This document shows positions 1-10,900 of a stretch of 64,000 bases of DNA, piece after piece. The position numbers were made by a program, and so were the translations under genes. The notes under the pieces are model-generated. The model did not search any database, was not told the DNA's origin, and was given only the letters and a program-made list of their open reading frames with translations. This stretch comes from Mongoliitalea lutea. GTDB taxonomy: Bacteria; Bacteroidota; Bacteroidia; Cytophagales; Cyclobacteriaceae. Numbering within the stretch: the first letter of the stretch is position 1; each line of letters starts with the position of its first letter. Where the stretch lies: NCBI RefSeq assembly GCF_014652135.1, contig NZ_BMYF01000023.1, positions 24,386 through 88,385 on the forward strand, given 5' to 3'.

Positions 1-2
1 CC

Positions 3-1271
3 TATCGGGCAGTTCGGTCTTTATTACTGAGAGAATATCCGCAAACCACAGAAGAAATCCCACGACAGGAAGACAGCTTGGAATTGGCGAAAAATTGGGT
101 TTCCAAATTGCAAGACAGCTACCTACCCATTCAAGGCCCTCCGGGATCAGGGAAAAGTTACACAGGAAGCCGGATGATTCTGGATTTAATCAAGCAAGGT
201 AAAAAAGTTGGTATCACTGCCATGTCCCATAAGGTGATCACTTCCTTGGTGGGTAAAGTGTGGGAATTACGAAATAAGGAAGGTCTTTCCTTTATTGTTT
301 CTCAAAAAGCGAGTGCTGGAGATAGAAGGGAATGGGATATATTCACCCAACCGAGTCAGTTGGAAGTTATTTTACAAAAATCAGATTTAATTGCCGGAAC
401 CCCCTTTCTATTTGCGAATGCAATAGCAGACCAACAATTGGACTATTTATTTATCGATGAAGCAGGACAACTATCCTTGATTGATACCTTGGCCTGTGGT
501 TTATCTGCTAGGAATTTGGTGCTCTTGGGTGATCCGCAGCAATTGCAACAGCCTCAACAGGGTGTGCATCCGGATGGAACAGAGGTATCTGCCTTGGCAC
601 ATATCCTTCAGGGGCAGCAGACTATACTTCCAGAGCAAGGCATTTTCTTGGATAAAACCTATCGCATGCATCCTGCGATTTGTGCCTTTGACTCTGAACA
701 GTTTTATGAAAACAAGTTACATGCGGTACCCGGCTTAGAGCGACAGGAACTATCTGGAAACACCTGTTTCCTTGGTGCAGGATTGCGTTTTGTCCCTGTA
801 GTCCACGAGGGAAATACCAATGCCTCTCAGGAGGAAGTTGAGAAGATTAGGGAGATTGTACAGGAATTGCTATCAGGCGGGGTGAGGTATACCGATCATG
901 AAGGTAAGAGCAAAACACTCCGATCGGAAGACATCAAGATCATAGCGCCTTACAATGCTCAAGTTAATCTCCTCAAGGAAGCCCTGCCTAGTATAGAAAT
1001 TGGGACGGTAGACAAATTCCAGGGACAAGAAGCCCCAGTGATGATTTATTCCGTAGCTACTTCCACTCCAGAAGATGCGCCAAGAGGCATGGATTTTCTC
1101 TACAGCCCCAACCGCTTCAATGTAGCCGTTTCCCGAGCCAAGGCCATGTTTATCCTCGTTGGTTCCCCAGCCATCTTCGAACCAGAATGTAAAAGCCCAT
1201 CACAGATTAAGTTAGCCAATCCGTTTTGTAGGTTTTTGGAAGTTGAAAAAAATGAAATAAGGTTGAAATAG
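3..1271 (+). CDS. SF1 helicase domain, 3' part of a RecB-like nuclease/helicase (5' truncated by window edge)
   Basis: The frame is open from base 3, so this is the C-terminal 422 residues of a longer protein and the true start lies outside the window. Superfamily 1 motifs appear in order: Walker A (IQGPPGSGKS), Walker B (LFIDEAGQ), motif III (LLGDPQQL), a UvrD/Upf1-type motif (TVDKFQGQEAP) and motif VI (NVAVSRAKAM). This arrangement is typical of proteins that join an N-terminal RecB-like nuclease of the TM0106 type to an SF1 helicase, and would act in DNA processing or repair. The nuclease part is not visible, so the fusion is inferred from family knowledge. A stand-alone Upf1-like helicase remains possible. 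The downstream DNA is a repeat field with no gene on this strand. Confidence 0.8.
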   Translation, partial: YRAVRSLLLREYPQTTEEIPRQEDSLELAKNWVSKLQDSYLPIQGPPGSGKSYTGSRMILDLIKQGKKVGITAMSHKVITSLVGKVWELRNKEGLSFIVSQKASAGDRREWDIFTQPSQLEVILQKSDLIAGTPFLFANAIADQQLDYLFIDEAGQLSLIDTLACGLSARNLVLLGDPQQLQQPQQGVHPDGTEVSALAHILQGQQTILPEQGIFLDKTYRMHPAICAFDSEQFYENKLHAVPGLERQELSGNTCFLGAGLRFVPVVHEGNTNASQEEVEKIREIVQELLSGGVRYTDHEGKSKTLRSEDIKIIAPYNAQVNLLKEALPSIEIGTVDKFQGQEAPVMIYSVATSTPEDAPRGMDFLYSPNRFNVAVSRAKAMFILVGSPAIFEPECKSPSQIKLANPFCRFLEVEKNEIRLK

Positions 1272-1675
1272 GCTTCGCTAAATAATGGGGGATATTTGTA
1301 GACGCGATATTGGTGGATATTAATGTGCAGAAAGATTTTTGAGGTTGGAGAGTGGAACTATGCTACGCGAAATAAAGTGGAAATAAATTGAAATAGGGTG
1401 GAAATAATTTTTTGGATATTGGCTGACGCGAGATTGGTGGATATTATTTGATATTTAGCTATTGTTGGATGGATAGTCTTGAATTATCTAGAGGAATTTA
1501 GATTGCAATAGTTTATGAATTGAATAATTAGGTGGAAATAGTGGTTTTGATACAATTTTGCGTCAGCAAAAAAACTGTGTAAATCAGCGTTGATCTATTT
1601 TCATCTGTGTCTTAAAAATTGGTATAGCAGAAGGACAAAACCAATATGTTCACCATTGCTTTTAATGCGGTTGAT

Positions 1676-1750
1676 AGGGGCTTTAGCCCTGTTATCTTCG
1701 TAGAAAAGTCGGTCTAAGATATTTCCAGAGGGGCGTTAGCCCTGAGATCT
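1676..1750. repeat. Double-hairpin intergenic module, copy 1
   Basis: Two self-complementary words, GGGCTTTAGCCC and GGGCGTTAGCCC, lie about 50 bases apart, with TCTTCGTAG after the first and GAGATCT after the second. The same design recurs at 5562-5634, 5968-6040, 45181-45253 and 50599-50672, always outside genes. It looks like a dispersed miniature repeat; its function is unknown. Confidence 0.65.
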
Positions 1751-1877
1751 AAATAAAGAAGTGGATGGATAAAATTCCGAATGTTGAACACCAAATGATG
1801 AATACCGAACAAGCAACTCCATAGGTGTTCAATGTAAAAAGGTCAATCCCAATTACAGTGGACTAACTAAACAATCC

Positions 1878-2110
1878 ACTCCGGAGGAGTTCAATCCCTT
1901 TAGGGTATTAACCCCGAGTCGCAACTCGGGGTAAAATGTAACCAAGCCTGAGGATACCCCCAACTCCGATAGGAGTTGAACTTGGATACACGTTTTCAGC
2001 AGGGATAAATTCAACTCCTCCGGAAATAGGCTTCCAATGGAGACCCTTACCTCTTCATCCCCGAGTCATCACTCTGGGCTAACAACCTTTGGTATTAAAC
2101 TATTTTCGGA
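1878..2110. repeat. Cluster of ACTCC/GGAGT and CCCCGAGT/ACTCGGGG hairpins
   Basis: It contains ACTCCGGAGGAGT, ACTCCGATAGGAGT and the perfect hairpin CCCCGAGTCGCAACTCGGGG, followed by more degenerate copies. A related cluster lies at 51130-51480. These are dispersed hairpin repeats; no gene or transposase accompanies them. Confidence 0.6.
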
Positions 2111-2429
2111 GTTAGTTTGATCTATCTTCATTCACCATTCGAAATTTAAATCACATGAACGTGTATGGATAATGCAACCTTCGCTATATTTAAACTCCAC
2201 CATCAATCGTTTATTATACGAACGCTCAATCTACATTTTCCATTTTAATAACTATTCCAATAGCTTTGGCTTCGGCTCCTCTCAGCCATTGTCTGACACA
2301 TTCATGCCTAATCACTCAATCAACTATTCACTAGTCACTCTCAAGAAACAAGAAACAAGATGAAATAAGCTAACTTGAAATATGCCCTAACGGCCAAATA
2401 ATTTAAGAGCGTTAAATATAAGAATTGTT

Positions 2430-2469
2430 AAAAAAGGATCCCTAGTTTAGGGAAATGTTCTTTTTTTTC
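2430..2469. terminator. Hairpin terminator downstream of the 408-aa gene
   Basis: TCCCTA (2439-2444) pairs with TAGGGA (2448-2453). An A run (2430-2435) lies on one side and a T run (2461-2468) on the other, so it could stop transcripts from either strand. It lies about 30 bases past the stop of the minus-strand gene at 2500-3726. Confidence 0.5.
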
Positions 2470-2499
2470 ATCCTTCCTCCCTCATCCCTCCTCCTTTCT

Positions 2500-3726
2500 T
2501 TACGTCCATTCCTCACAAATCAACTGAAGTTTTGCAAAGGCAGAATCATGCAGATGTAGGCGGACACCATCGAGGCTAAGGTAGCTGTCTTTGCGCTTTT
2601 TTCCTTCGAGACTGAGATGAAATAGGTGTTCGCTTGTATCTTCCAACATTGCTGCATAGAGAGAGGTGCTTTTTTCCAATGCCAACAACATTCGATTCAC
2701 CTTACGAAAGATTTCACCATCAATCATCGCGGGTTCTGAATCGGTAGGTACAGTCAGATAGAAGAGAAATTTGTCAAAATCCATTTTTCGGCCAAAGCGA
2801 TACACTGTCTCAATATCTTTTTGGTCAAAGAAAATGTTGATACCGCAAACTGCTCGTAAGGCTTCTTTCAATTCCTTGTTAGGATGGAATTGCTCATAGA
2901 CCTGAAGTGCATGCAGCATCAGGGCCGAACCGAATGTGGATGCTCTTCGAACCAATTTGGAATGCATGCTTCTGACAAAGCGCCAATTCAAATCCCCATT
3001 TTCTCCTGCTGCAAGGATACGTTGCATACTTGTGGTAAGGTAGGCACGGATTTTTCGGGGATCGAGCTCCAATCCTTCTGCTGATCGTAACAAAGGAAGG
3101 TAAGTCAAACTCTGATTTCTCAAGCTCCACAAGGCTTTCAACCATAAGTCCGAACTTTTGTGAGGGAATTCATTACTTAATAAATACCTCCAATCCGCCA
3201 TTAAAAAATCTAGTTTATAAAGTAAATCAAAGGTCGGCCAAAAGCTTAATTTGGTTGGAATATGAATGCGGTGATGGGCAGCATTAAGTTTTTTCTCGAT
3301 TAATAAAGGAGGGATGAAAATCTGCAGATAATCTTTTCGGCAGCTTTCGGTATCTAATTGATTACCTTGGTATAGAGAAGATGTTGCAAATAGACAGACC
3401 TCAATCCTTTTTTTACTCGATTTTATCAATTTAAACCAATTGGAATATATTTCTTGAATTATTCCGGTGACCTTGGAAGTAACCTGATTCATGAAATATT
3501 CATCATCTGTCATGTAGCGATACATTTCCTCCTCTTCCTGGTCATCAAAGTCTTTTTCCACAAACCAAGATAGCTGGGATAAGGGTGTTTCTCCTGCCTT
3601 TACCCGTTCATATGCTTCTTCATCTGCAATGAAATAGCTTGTATGGATACTGTTCTCTGTTTCCTCTAAAGGGAGTTGAAAGGAATAACGGTTTTGGGGA
3701 TGATAAATGGTATAAAGGTATCGCAT
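2500..3726 (-). CDS. Orphan hypothetical protein, 408 aa
   Basis: This is an uninterrupted 408-residue frame with natural amino-acid use, flanked by repeat DNA on both sides and with a hairpin terminator just past its stop. I do not recognise the family. The N-terminal 50 residues begin MRYLYTIYHP and are followed by an acidic stretch (DFDDQEEEEMYRY). The rest is mixed alpha/beta and rich in Leu, Phe and Trp. There is no signal peptide, membrane segment or visible catalytic motif. It is monocistronic. The start is an ATG at 3726 with no competing upstream start. It is probably cytoplasmic. Opposite-strand frames inside it are shadows. Confidence 0.7.
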   Translation of the reverse strand: MRYLYTIYHPQNRYSFQLPLEETENSIHTSYFIADEEAYERVKAGETPLSQLSWFVEKDFDDQEEEEMYRYMTDDEYFMNQVTSKVTGIIQEIYSNWFKLIKSSKKRIEVCLFATSSLYQGNQLDTESCRKDYLQIFIPPLLIEKKLNAAHHRIHIPTKLSFWPTFDLLYKLDFLMADWRYLLSNEFPHKSSDLWLKALWSLRNQSLTYLPLLRSAEGLELDPRKIRAYLTTSMQRILAAGENGDLNWRFVRSMHSKLVRRASTFGSALMLHALQVYEQFHPNKELKEALRAVCGINIFFDQKDIETVYRFGRKMDFDKFLFYLTVPTDSEPAMIDGEIFRKVNRMLLALEKSTSLYAAMLEDTSEHLFHLSLEGKKRKDSYLSLDGVRLHLHDSAFAKLQLICEEWT

Positions 3727-3796
3727 GTCAGTTTGATTTTTCCAGCTACAAATTTACTGAATGAATACATGTGGTTTGGGAGAATATAAGCTTGCA

Positions 3797-4275
3797 ATTA
3801 TGGCTCGCAGAAACCGCGGAATCCACAGAAAAAGAGGTTGTCCACGAATGGCACTAATTACACGAAGGGGGGAGTGCTCGTGGAATCCACGGAAGACGCT
3901 GAAAATGAATATGGAAAAATTGGTTGCAAGGCTCCCTTGGGGTTGTCCACAGATTTCTCAGATTGACACAGATGGATTTGCTTCTGCAAATTGGGGCTTG
4001 CGGAAGGCGCGGAATCCACAGAAAAGAAGGCTGTCCACGAATGGCACGAATTACACGAAGGGGGGAGTGCTCGTGGAATCCACGGAAGACGCTGAAAATG
4101 AATATGGAAAAATTGGTCGCAAGGCTCCCTTGGGGTTGTCCATAGATTTCTCAGATTGACAGAGATGGATTTACTTCTGCAAATTGGGGCTCGCGGAAGG
4201 CTCGGAATCCACAGAAAAGAAGGCTGTCCACGAATGGCACTAATTACACGAAGGGGGGAGTTCTCGAAGAATTCA
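3797..4275. repeat. 193-bp tandem repeat array, about 2.5 copies
   Basis: The landmark CGAATGGCAC recurs at 3845, 4038 and 4231, exactly 193 bases apart each time. Each unit contains GGAATCCACAGAAAA, AATTACACGAAGGGGGGAG and CACAGATTTCTCAGATTGAC. Units differ by only a few substitutions. Open frames of up to 164 codons run through it on both strands, but they change frame between units because 193 is not a multiple of three, so I do not call them genes. Confidence 0.8.
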
Positions 4276-4514
4276 CTGAAAACTTGGAAAGAAGAGGGAT
4301 GTAACCTTTGATATATTCCAGACCTTAAAGGTTTTTGGCTAAGGATAAACACATTTTCACAGATTACTTATCTTTGTTTGAAAGCAAACTAAAATAAAGG
4401 CACCAAAGAACAATTGATGTCAAAATATCCAATCGTCTTGGAAAGAAAATGAACACTTCCGAGGGTTTTGTCAGAAGATTTAAAAATCTTTGAAAAAAAT
4501 TATTTTGAAATACC
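4276..4514. other. Upstream region of the broken Fic gene
   Basis: About 240 bases between the tandem array and the broken Fic-type gene. A TATCTTTG word at 4369-4376 fits the Bacteroidota -7 box pattern TAnnTTTG, but I could not find a well-spaced -33 box. No gene is seen. Confidence 0.3.
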
Positions 4515-5381
4515 ATGAAGCTATCCATCCGTTTTTTTAATGACCATGAAGTACGGGCTGTTTGGGATGATGAGCACTCTAAATGGTGGTTTAGTGTCTT
4601 AGATGTGGTAGGAGTACTGAATGAAGAATCTGATTATACAAAGGTCCGCAACTATTGGAAATATTTAAAAGCCAAATTATAGAAAGAAAATACTCAGTTG
4701 GTTAGTGTCACTACCCAACTGAAATTAATTGCGGCAGACGGTAAAAAGTATAAAACCGATATGTTGGACAGCGAAGGAATTATTGAACTATCCAAAAACT
4801 TTCCAAACAACAGGGCAACTAAATTTTTGGATTGGTTTCTATATAGCGATACTAGCATTGACGGGCAAAGTAAAAAGAAAGCCTATACGCTATTTGAGAG
4901 CAATTTGATTAACGATTTTGAAGTGGGTACTACCAAAGGGCTTCAACAAATTCACGCCTATCTGTTTGGGGGACTGTATGATTTTGCCGGACAAATCAGA
5001 GAGAAAAGTATTTCAAAAGGTGGTTATAGCTTTATTTATGCTCAACACTTAAAGAGTGTCTTGAAGCAAATAGATGCTATGCCACAAAGCACCCTGCAAG
5101 AGATCATCTCAAAGTATGCTGAAATGAATAAGGCCCATCCCTTTCTGGAGGGCAATGGAAGAAGTACGCGGATTTGGTTGGATATGATGCTGAAAAAGCA
5201 GCTTAAGAAATGTGTGGACTGGAGTAAAATCAAAAAAGAAAACTACATGAATGCCATGATCATTAGTACAATTGATAGCAGTGTATTGCTGTATGTGATA
5301 GAAGCAGCACTTACCACCAAGATTAATGATAGGGAAATGTTTATGAAGGGGATTGATTATTCTTATTACTACGAGGAATAA
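4515..5381 (+). pseudogene. Fic/DOC-domain protein with BRO/RhuM-like N-terminus, broken by one in-frame TAG
   Basis: Read from the ATG at 4515, the frame gives a BRO/RhuM-like start (RFFNDHEVRAVWDDEHSKWW), then a TAG at 4680-4682, then continues in the same frame to 5381. The codons around the stop read AAA TTA TAG AAA GAA AAT; from memory, relatives have Lys at this point (KLKKEN), so one AAG to TAG change explains it. The second part holds a complete Fic motif (HPFLEGNGRSTR, first His at codon 208), which in this family transfers AMP or another nucleotide monophosphate to a target protein. Full length would be 288 residues. A 227-residue product starting at an internal TTG (4698) could still carry the Fic core. 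Native read-through or recoding is less likely. Confidence 0.8.
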
Positions 5382-7021
5382 AAAGCTCTTGCGGAATCCA
5401 CAGAAGGCACTGAAAGTCATGTGGAAACTGCGGTCGCATAGCTCCCTTGAGGCTATCCACAGATTTTACAGATTTGCACAGATAGGGATTTATCGCTGTA
5501 AAATGAAACAAAAATCGATCATCTGAAATTCAAAATCTACTTTGTCAAACTCGGACATATAGGGGCGTAGCCCTGTGTTCTTTGTAGAAATTGATGGTAT
5601 GCGGGGAATTAGAGGCGCGTAGCGCTGAAGTCTTGTCCAGCCAGATGATTATTAGACACAGATTGATAATTTGATCTTCACAGATTGACACAGATGGATT
5701 TGCTGCCGCAAATTGGGGCTCTCGGAAGGCTCGGAATCCACAGAAAACAAGGCTGTCCACGAATGGCACTAATTACACGAAGGGAGAGCTCTCACGGAAT
5801 CCACGGAAGACGCTGGAAGTCGTTGGGAAATTAGGTCGCGTAGCTCCCTTGAGGCTGTCTACAGATTTCACAGATTGGCACAGATAGGGATTTATCGCTG
5901 TAATATAAATGAAACAAAAATCGATCATCTGAAATTCAAAACCTACTTGGTCAAACCCGGACATAAAGGGGCGTAGCCCTGTGTTCTTTGTAGAAATTGA
6001 TGGTATGCGGGGAATTAGAGGCGCGTAGCGCTGAGGTCTTGTCCAGCCAGATGATTATTAGATACAGATTGATACAGATGGATTTGCTGCTGCAAATTGG
6101 GGCTCGCAGAAGGTACTGAATGTACAGAAAACCCTGAAATAATACCTTATACCTGACCCGTGAGGGTCAGCAGAATAGTAACCATGGGTTATCAAACCCA
6201 TGGATTGGTAGACCCAGGTACCTCTCATCTGCCCTGTAGGGGCAGTACTATTTGAGGAAGTTGTCCACTAATCACACGAATTTTCACGAAAGTAGGAGTT
6301 CTTGAGGAATCTACTGATGAAGCTGAAAAAAGATATCGAAAAAAAATAGTTGCATAGCTACCTTGGGGCTGTCCACAGATTTCTCAAATTGACACAAATG
6401 GATTTGCTGCCGCAAATTGGGGCTATCGGAAGGCTCGGAATCCACAGAAAACAAGGCTGTCCACGAATAGCACTAATTACACGAAGGGGAGAGCTCTCAC
6501 GGAATCCATGGAAGACGCTCAAAATGAATATGGAAAAAATCGACGAATCGCTCCCTTGAGGCTGTCTACAGATTTCACGGATGTCACAGATAGGGGGAGT
6601 TCTCGCAGAATACACGGAAGACGCTGAAAATTTTAGGAAAAAATTGGTCGTATAGCTTCTGGATTAATTCTAATTCATAGATAAATATTGATTTGTGGAG
6701 ACCTTCGAGTTAGTTCTCTCTGTATAGTTTCAAACCCACATAATCTAGGAAAAACCTTGTTTTAAAACTAATCATTTAATTAAATTTCTCCCATGATCAA
6801 AAACTACAACATGCTGTTATTACCACCATTTTTCCACCCTCGATAAAAATCCAATATCCTAATATCCAATATCCTAATATCCAATATCACCCAAAAATCC
6901 GTTCTCTATCTGTTATTACCGTCAAATCTGCGAGAGCTTTGTAAGCTTGCAATTCTGAAAATTCCATTTTTATCCACTCTACCTTTGTAAAGGTTAATTC
7001 AACAGATAATTTAACTATCCT
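5382..7021. repeat. Mosaic repeat field with a 402-406 bp duplication
   Basis: No gene is supported here. A segment is duplicated: TAGGGATTTA occurs at 5483 and 5885, and AGAGGCGCGT at 5611 and 6017, giving a period of 402-406 bases. Each copy ends in a double-hairpin module. Single units of the 193-bp array family (around 5690-5830 and 6380-6540) and one CCATGGGTTT hairpin element (6152-6245) are interspersed. The field ends at an AAGCTTGCAA-type word at 6942-6952. Confidence 0.65.
6152..6245. repeat. CCATGGGTTT / CTGCCC hairpin element, copy 1
   Basis: It starts with GACCCGTGAGGGTC, then an inverted pair around CCATGGGTT...AACCCATGG, and ends with CTGCCCTGTAGGGGCAG. Three further copies sit in tandem at 49689, 49972 and 50256. 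All parts are self-complementary, so the element would fold into three hairpins as RNA or single-stranded DNA. Confidence 0.65.
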
Positions 7022-7552
7022 ATGGAAAGATTAGAGAAAAAAGCGAGGATAATGGCAGAAATGATTATTCAAACAGCAAAGATTTATCATGAATCAGAGG
7101 AATCTGAAAAAGGATTAATGGAAACTTTGGTGGGAGCGGGGATATTCTATTTGCCCAATCATCCAGGTTTGTTCAATAATAAAATAAGTAAAGAGGCTTG
7201 GATTCAATTACAAACGAAGCCCGAAAAGTTGAAATTGGTGGCGGAACACGCGATTCCAAGAAAAGTGGCAGGAAGACTTTTGTACACAAAATATTTGCTG
7301 CTCTTGCAAGAAAACCCATTGGCCTTGGTTGAACTCTATGAAAAGTATTTTGGTCGGTACAACTTGGTCTTGAAGGAGGAAAATGATCGATTACGCAAGT
7401 TTCAAAAAGCCCAAATTTTTGTCTCGGAGGAAGAGGCCTATGCCTTGGCAGGTATTGAATTGGTAGATTTCACCTATGAGGAGTACTTGGAGTTCCAGAA
7501 GTTTCAGAGAGACTCGAAGAAAAAGGCTTCCAAAAAAGTAGGCATGGCATAG
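7022..7552 (+). CDS. Hypothetical alpha-helical protein, 176 aa
   Basis: The family is not recognised. The protein is charged and mostly helical, with a Lys-rich C-terminal tail (KKKASKKVGMA) and no signal peptide or membrane segment. It begins with an ATG at 7022, preceded by TACCTTTG (6980-6987), which fits the -7 box pattern TAnnTTTG. It lies between the repeat field and the Druantia genes, outside the 21-nt direct repeat at 7855, so it may not belong to the defence island. A role as a small regulator or nucleic-acid-binding protein is only a guess from its charge. Confidence 0.6.
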   Translation: MERLEKKARIMAEMIIQTAKIYHESEESEKGLMETLVGAGIFYLPNHPGLFNNKISKEAWIQLQTKPEKLKLVAEHAIPRKVAGRLLYTKYLLLLQENPLALVELYEKYFGRYNLVLKEENDRLRKFQKAQIFVSEEEAYALAGIELVDFTYEEYLEFQKFQRDSKKKASKKVGMA

Positions 7553-7906
7553 GTTTACAGCAATCAGCTTATGTTAGAAAAGAAAAAAACACGGCTTGTC
7601 AATTCTTTTCTTACTGACGAATAATCAACCAACCTATATACTTTTGTTCGAAAATGCTGCACTTATCCAAAATTTTGTGGAAATGATAAACCATGGACTC
7701 AGGTGTAGGAATAAAAGTGTTTGCCGATACTAAAAAAAGTCCTTAGCTTAATGAAGGAAATAAACTCTTTTTCACCCATTATAAATGAAAGTATTTTCTC
7801 TTCACCGTATCCGATTTAAGGAATACGTAAAATATTTCATTAAACATACTTTATGCGCAGATTGGCCGCGCGTTAATTGCTTTGTTTTACAAAAAAATAA
7901 TGAACT
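7553..7906. promoter_or_regulatory. Upstream region of the Druantia operon
   Basis: 354 bases with no gene. The direct-repeat word at 7855-7875 lies 30 bases before the druH start and is followed by TTGCTTTG, a near match to the -7 box pattern, so the druH promoter probably overlaps or follows the repeat. Confidence 0.35.
7855..7875 (+). repeat. Left copy of a 21-nt direct repeat bracketing the defence island
   Basis: GCGCAGATTGGCCGCGCG (7855-7872) plus TTA. The copy at 34536-34556 matches at 18 of 21 positions in the same orientation. The copies lie immediately before druH and immediately after the WYL regulator gene, 26.7 kb apart. They may be island ends (attachment-site remnants) or a shared regulatory site. 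Confidence 0.45.
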
Positions 7907-10900
7907 ATGAATTTTAAAGAATTTCTTAAGGGCTTCCTTCTAAAAAGAGAGTTACAACTACCCGATGGCAGACCATTGTATGAATATAAAATTTCAAATG
8001 CCAGGTATAATGCGTTAAAAGTATTGCTTGAACATAATTGGGAGGAAACAGTAGAGTGCTATGCCAGTTTTGTTTTGTATTCTGTTGACTTTTTGAGATC
8101 TGAAATCTCAGAAGGGCATCTTAGATGGGATTATATTTTTAATTCCGTAGGAAAAGGAAATTTCAACACTCCTCAGAGAAGAGCTTTGATTGTTGAGCAA
8201 GGCTTGAATTACTGGAAAAGGAATGTTTTCCAAGGACAAAATATGGAGTTTCTAGAAACATTAAGATTTGAATCCGGATTACCCAATTCATCTCTTCATG
8301 ATGGTAATAATTTATCGTCATTGATAAAGTATGCGTTTCAGTTAGTAGAGAGTTACAAACTCACTGAAGAAGAACTTATTCCATTCATAGAGGAAAGGAT
8401 TGAAAAATACTCAATTCCACAGGTGTTGAGACAGGAGTATTTTTATCAATTGGTCTCAAAGCTTTGTTTTAAGTTTTTAGAATTCAAGCAGAGATTTGAT
8501 TTGTCTAATCAATCAAATCCAACTGAATATCTCCAATCTCAATTAACTAATTGGAGAGCTGAAATGCCTTTAAAAGTTGAAGGTGAGAGGATGAATGAAT
8601 TCTTCAACAATATTATATCTGATATTTCCAAGTTGAAGAAAACAGAAAGTTTGGCTTTTGTTTTTGATACGTTACTAAAAGATGATATTTCAGGTTTTAC
8701 TTTAAATACTTTTCTGAGCCTCCCGAAAGGTATTTATAGTCATGAGGCCTTTGGGTTGAGCGAAGAAGAATTTAACAAGTTGCCAGGATATTTTTGTTTG
8801 ACTTTAGAGATAGATGGAAAACCTAAACCACTTACTGGTTTTAATAAACAGAATAATGGTAGAATTTCTGCTCGTGGAGCAGATAAAATTTTGTTGCCTC
8901 AGGATATCTTTGAAAGAGAATGGGAGTTGACTTTCACCTCTGAAAATATGGAGGTAAGAGTTGAAACAGAATTGGCAAAGTATTCTAAGATAAGCTTTAA
9001 TGAGCCATTAATCTTTGTCAAAGATATTCTTGAAAACTGGGTTTATAAAGGTTCAGCTCCTTTGAAAATTAAAGAAACCGTCTGCCGCATTGTTTTTGAT
9101 GAATCTATTTACAAAAGTAAAAGTTCGATTCAAAACTTAGGAAAAACAAGCAAACTGTTATCTGTTTTTCAAACTGTAGTTGATCTTGAACTTATTGAGA
9201 AGGAAAGTCAATCCTCACTTTGGATTAAGCTAGCACAAGAAAATGAACACATTAAGGTTCTCGATTTTGCTCAAAAGTTCCTTCCTGAATCAGGTTCATT
9301 TGATTATTTAGTAGGAAATAAACACATCTTTTTAGGCATTCCAAAAATCTATCTTTTAAATAGAAAGCTTGGAATTAAGGAATTCTTCACGGGTATTATA
9401 GAGGTTTTCTCAATAAATAATCAATGGTCGAGTGTTAATAATGATGTAATAGGAAGTAGAAAGTTTCGATTCAAAGATAAAAATGGAAATGTAATTGGAG
9501 TAAAGACGTTGAATATCCTTCCTTCTGATTTTAGAATTATTCTTAATGATAATGCTAAAAGTATCGAATTACTGACGCAGTGTAATTTCCAGGTTTTTGT
9601 TACTAAAAATGGTATTTTGACAGATTTAAACTCCTCTGGAAACTCTGTAAAAATTACTATCGATCCTGCTTTTGATGATGCATCGAAGACATTCATTAAT
9701 TTTGGTATTAGCTTCGAAAAAGGTGAAATAATTGATATTAAAGTTCCTAATCCAAGCTTTACAGAAATTTTTGTCAATGCTGAGGGGAAAGTGGTTGAAA
9801 GGTCTTCCTTTTCACTTTCTAGAATTCACGGTTTAAGTATAACCAATAATAATTTCAATGGAGTAGCTACAAAAAAGATCTATAAGCTAAAATTATATGA
9901 TATTCATGATCAAGATGCTAGTGCATTAGAAATCAGGAAAGAAGTTTGGGTTGATGCTTTTTCTAGCAAAAGACTACCTCTTTATCAATGGACTCAGCAA
10001 ATAAATCAGCTTTTTGCTTTGACGTCAAATACAAGAGCAAAAGTCCGTATATCTTCAGAGAAACCCCATCATTTCCTTGAAATTTCAAAGTATGATTTTG
10101 ATCTAGGATATGATGGAATAACAGGGCAATTGTTTATCAATGATTATGATTTACCTCAGGAATTAACTCTATGGGCATTTAGGTTGGACCAAATCTTTAA
10201 TCCCCAAAATATAGTCACTCTTGAGCTATTACAAGGCCAATGTAATGTTTCCGAAAGTCTTCCAGAAGATGGGATTTGGTTTATCTATTCTAATAAAGAA
10301 TCAGATATCTCTGTTGTTCCCAAAGTAATTTTAAAGGATCAGAAAGAAGTGTTGATGGATGAAAGACCTATAGAATATCTTTATGAAGCCAGTTATTTAG
10401 ATTATAATCAACGCATAGATAGGTTTAAGGAGTTTTTTGATAATCATTATTTGAGTTTTGACCATCCAGTATGGAAAGAACTTTATGAATTATATCAGGC
10501 AACTGAGGGTCTTCCAATTAGTGCGCTGGATGTTTGGAAGGGATTGGTGAAATCTCCAAAAGGGATGTTAACTTTTCTTTTTAGCCAATACGTTGATGCT
10601 TCATTAATTCAAAAGGTGTCAAATGAATTGGGCTTTATTTGGCATTTGGTTTCAGTTTACCGCTGGAAAGAAGCATTTGAATCTTGGAAAACCTCTATAC
10701 TGAATTCTAATAATTACTCGCAGATTTATGAAATTTTCAAATCTTCGAAACTTAGTTTAATACAAAATCAACTGGGTTTACATAGTTTAGTTGAGCTTTT
10801 AAATGAAGATTCTCAATCAATTAACTTAACTCTTCTATCATACCTGTTAAACATAGATGTCAATGGAGGTGAAGGCCGACAAGGTATAAGGGCTAGACAT

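Larger units (their letters stand above)
1272..2429. repeat. Repeat-rich gene-free stretch
   Basis: No convincing gene lies here. The first 250 bases are degenerate AT-rich repeats built from GGATATT and GAAATAA-type words, like those at 44758-45100 and 51620-51790. A double-hairpin module follows at 1676-1750, then a cluster of small hairpins (ACTCC...GGAGT and CCCCGAGT...ACTCGGGG) at 1878-2110. The short reading frames in this stretch have no coding features. Confidence 0.6.

Noticed and set aside
3858..4352. A 164-codon minus-strand frame and overlapping plus-strand frames in the 193-bp array
   Set aside because: They run through tandem repeat DNA, change frame between units, and have no start signal or conserved protein character.
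7855..7875. Integron attC site
   Set aside because: The word lacks the paired R and L boxes of attC, and no integrase gene is present.
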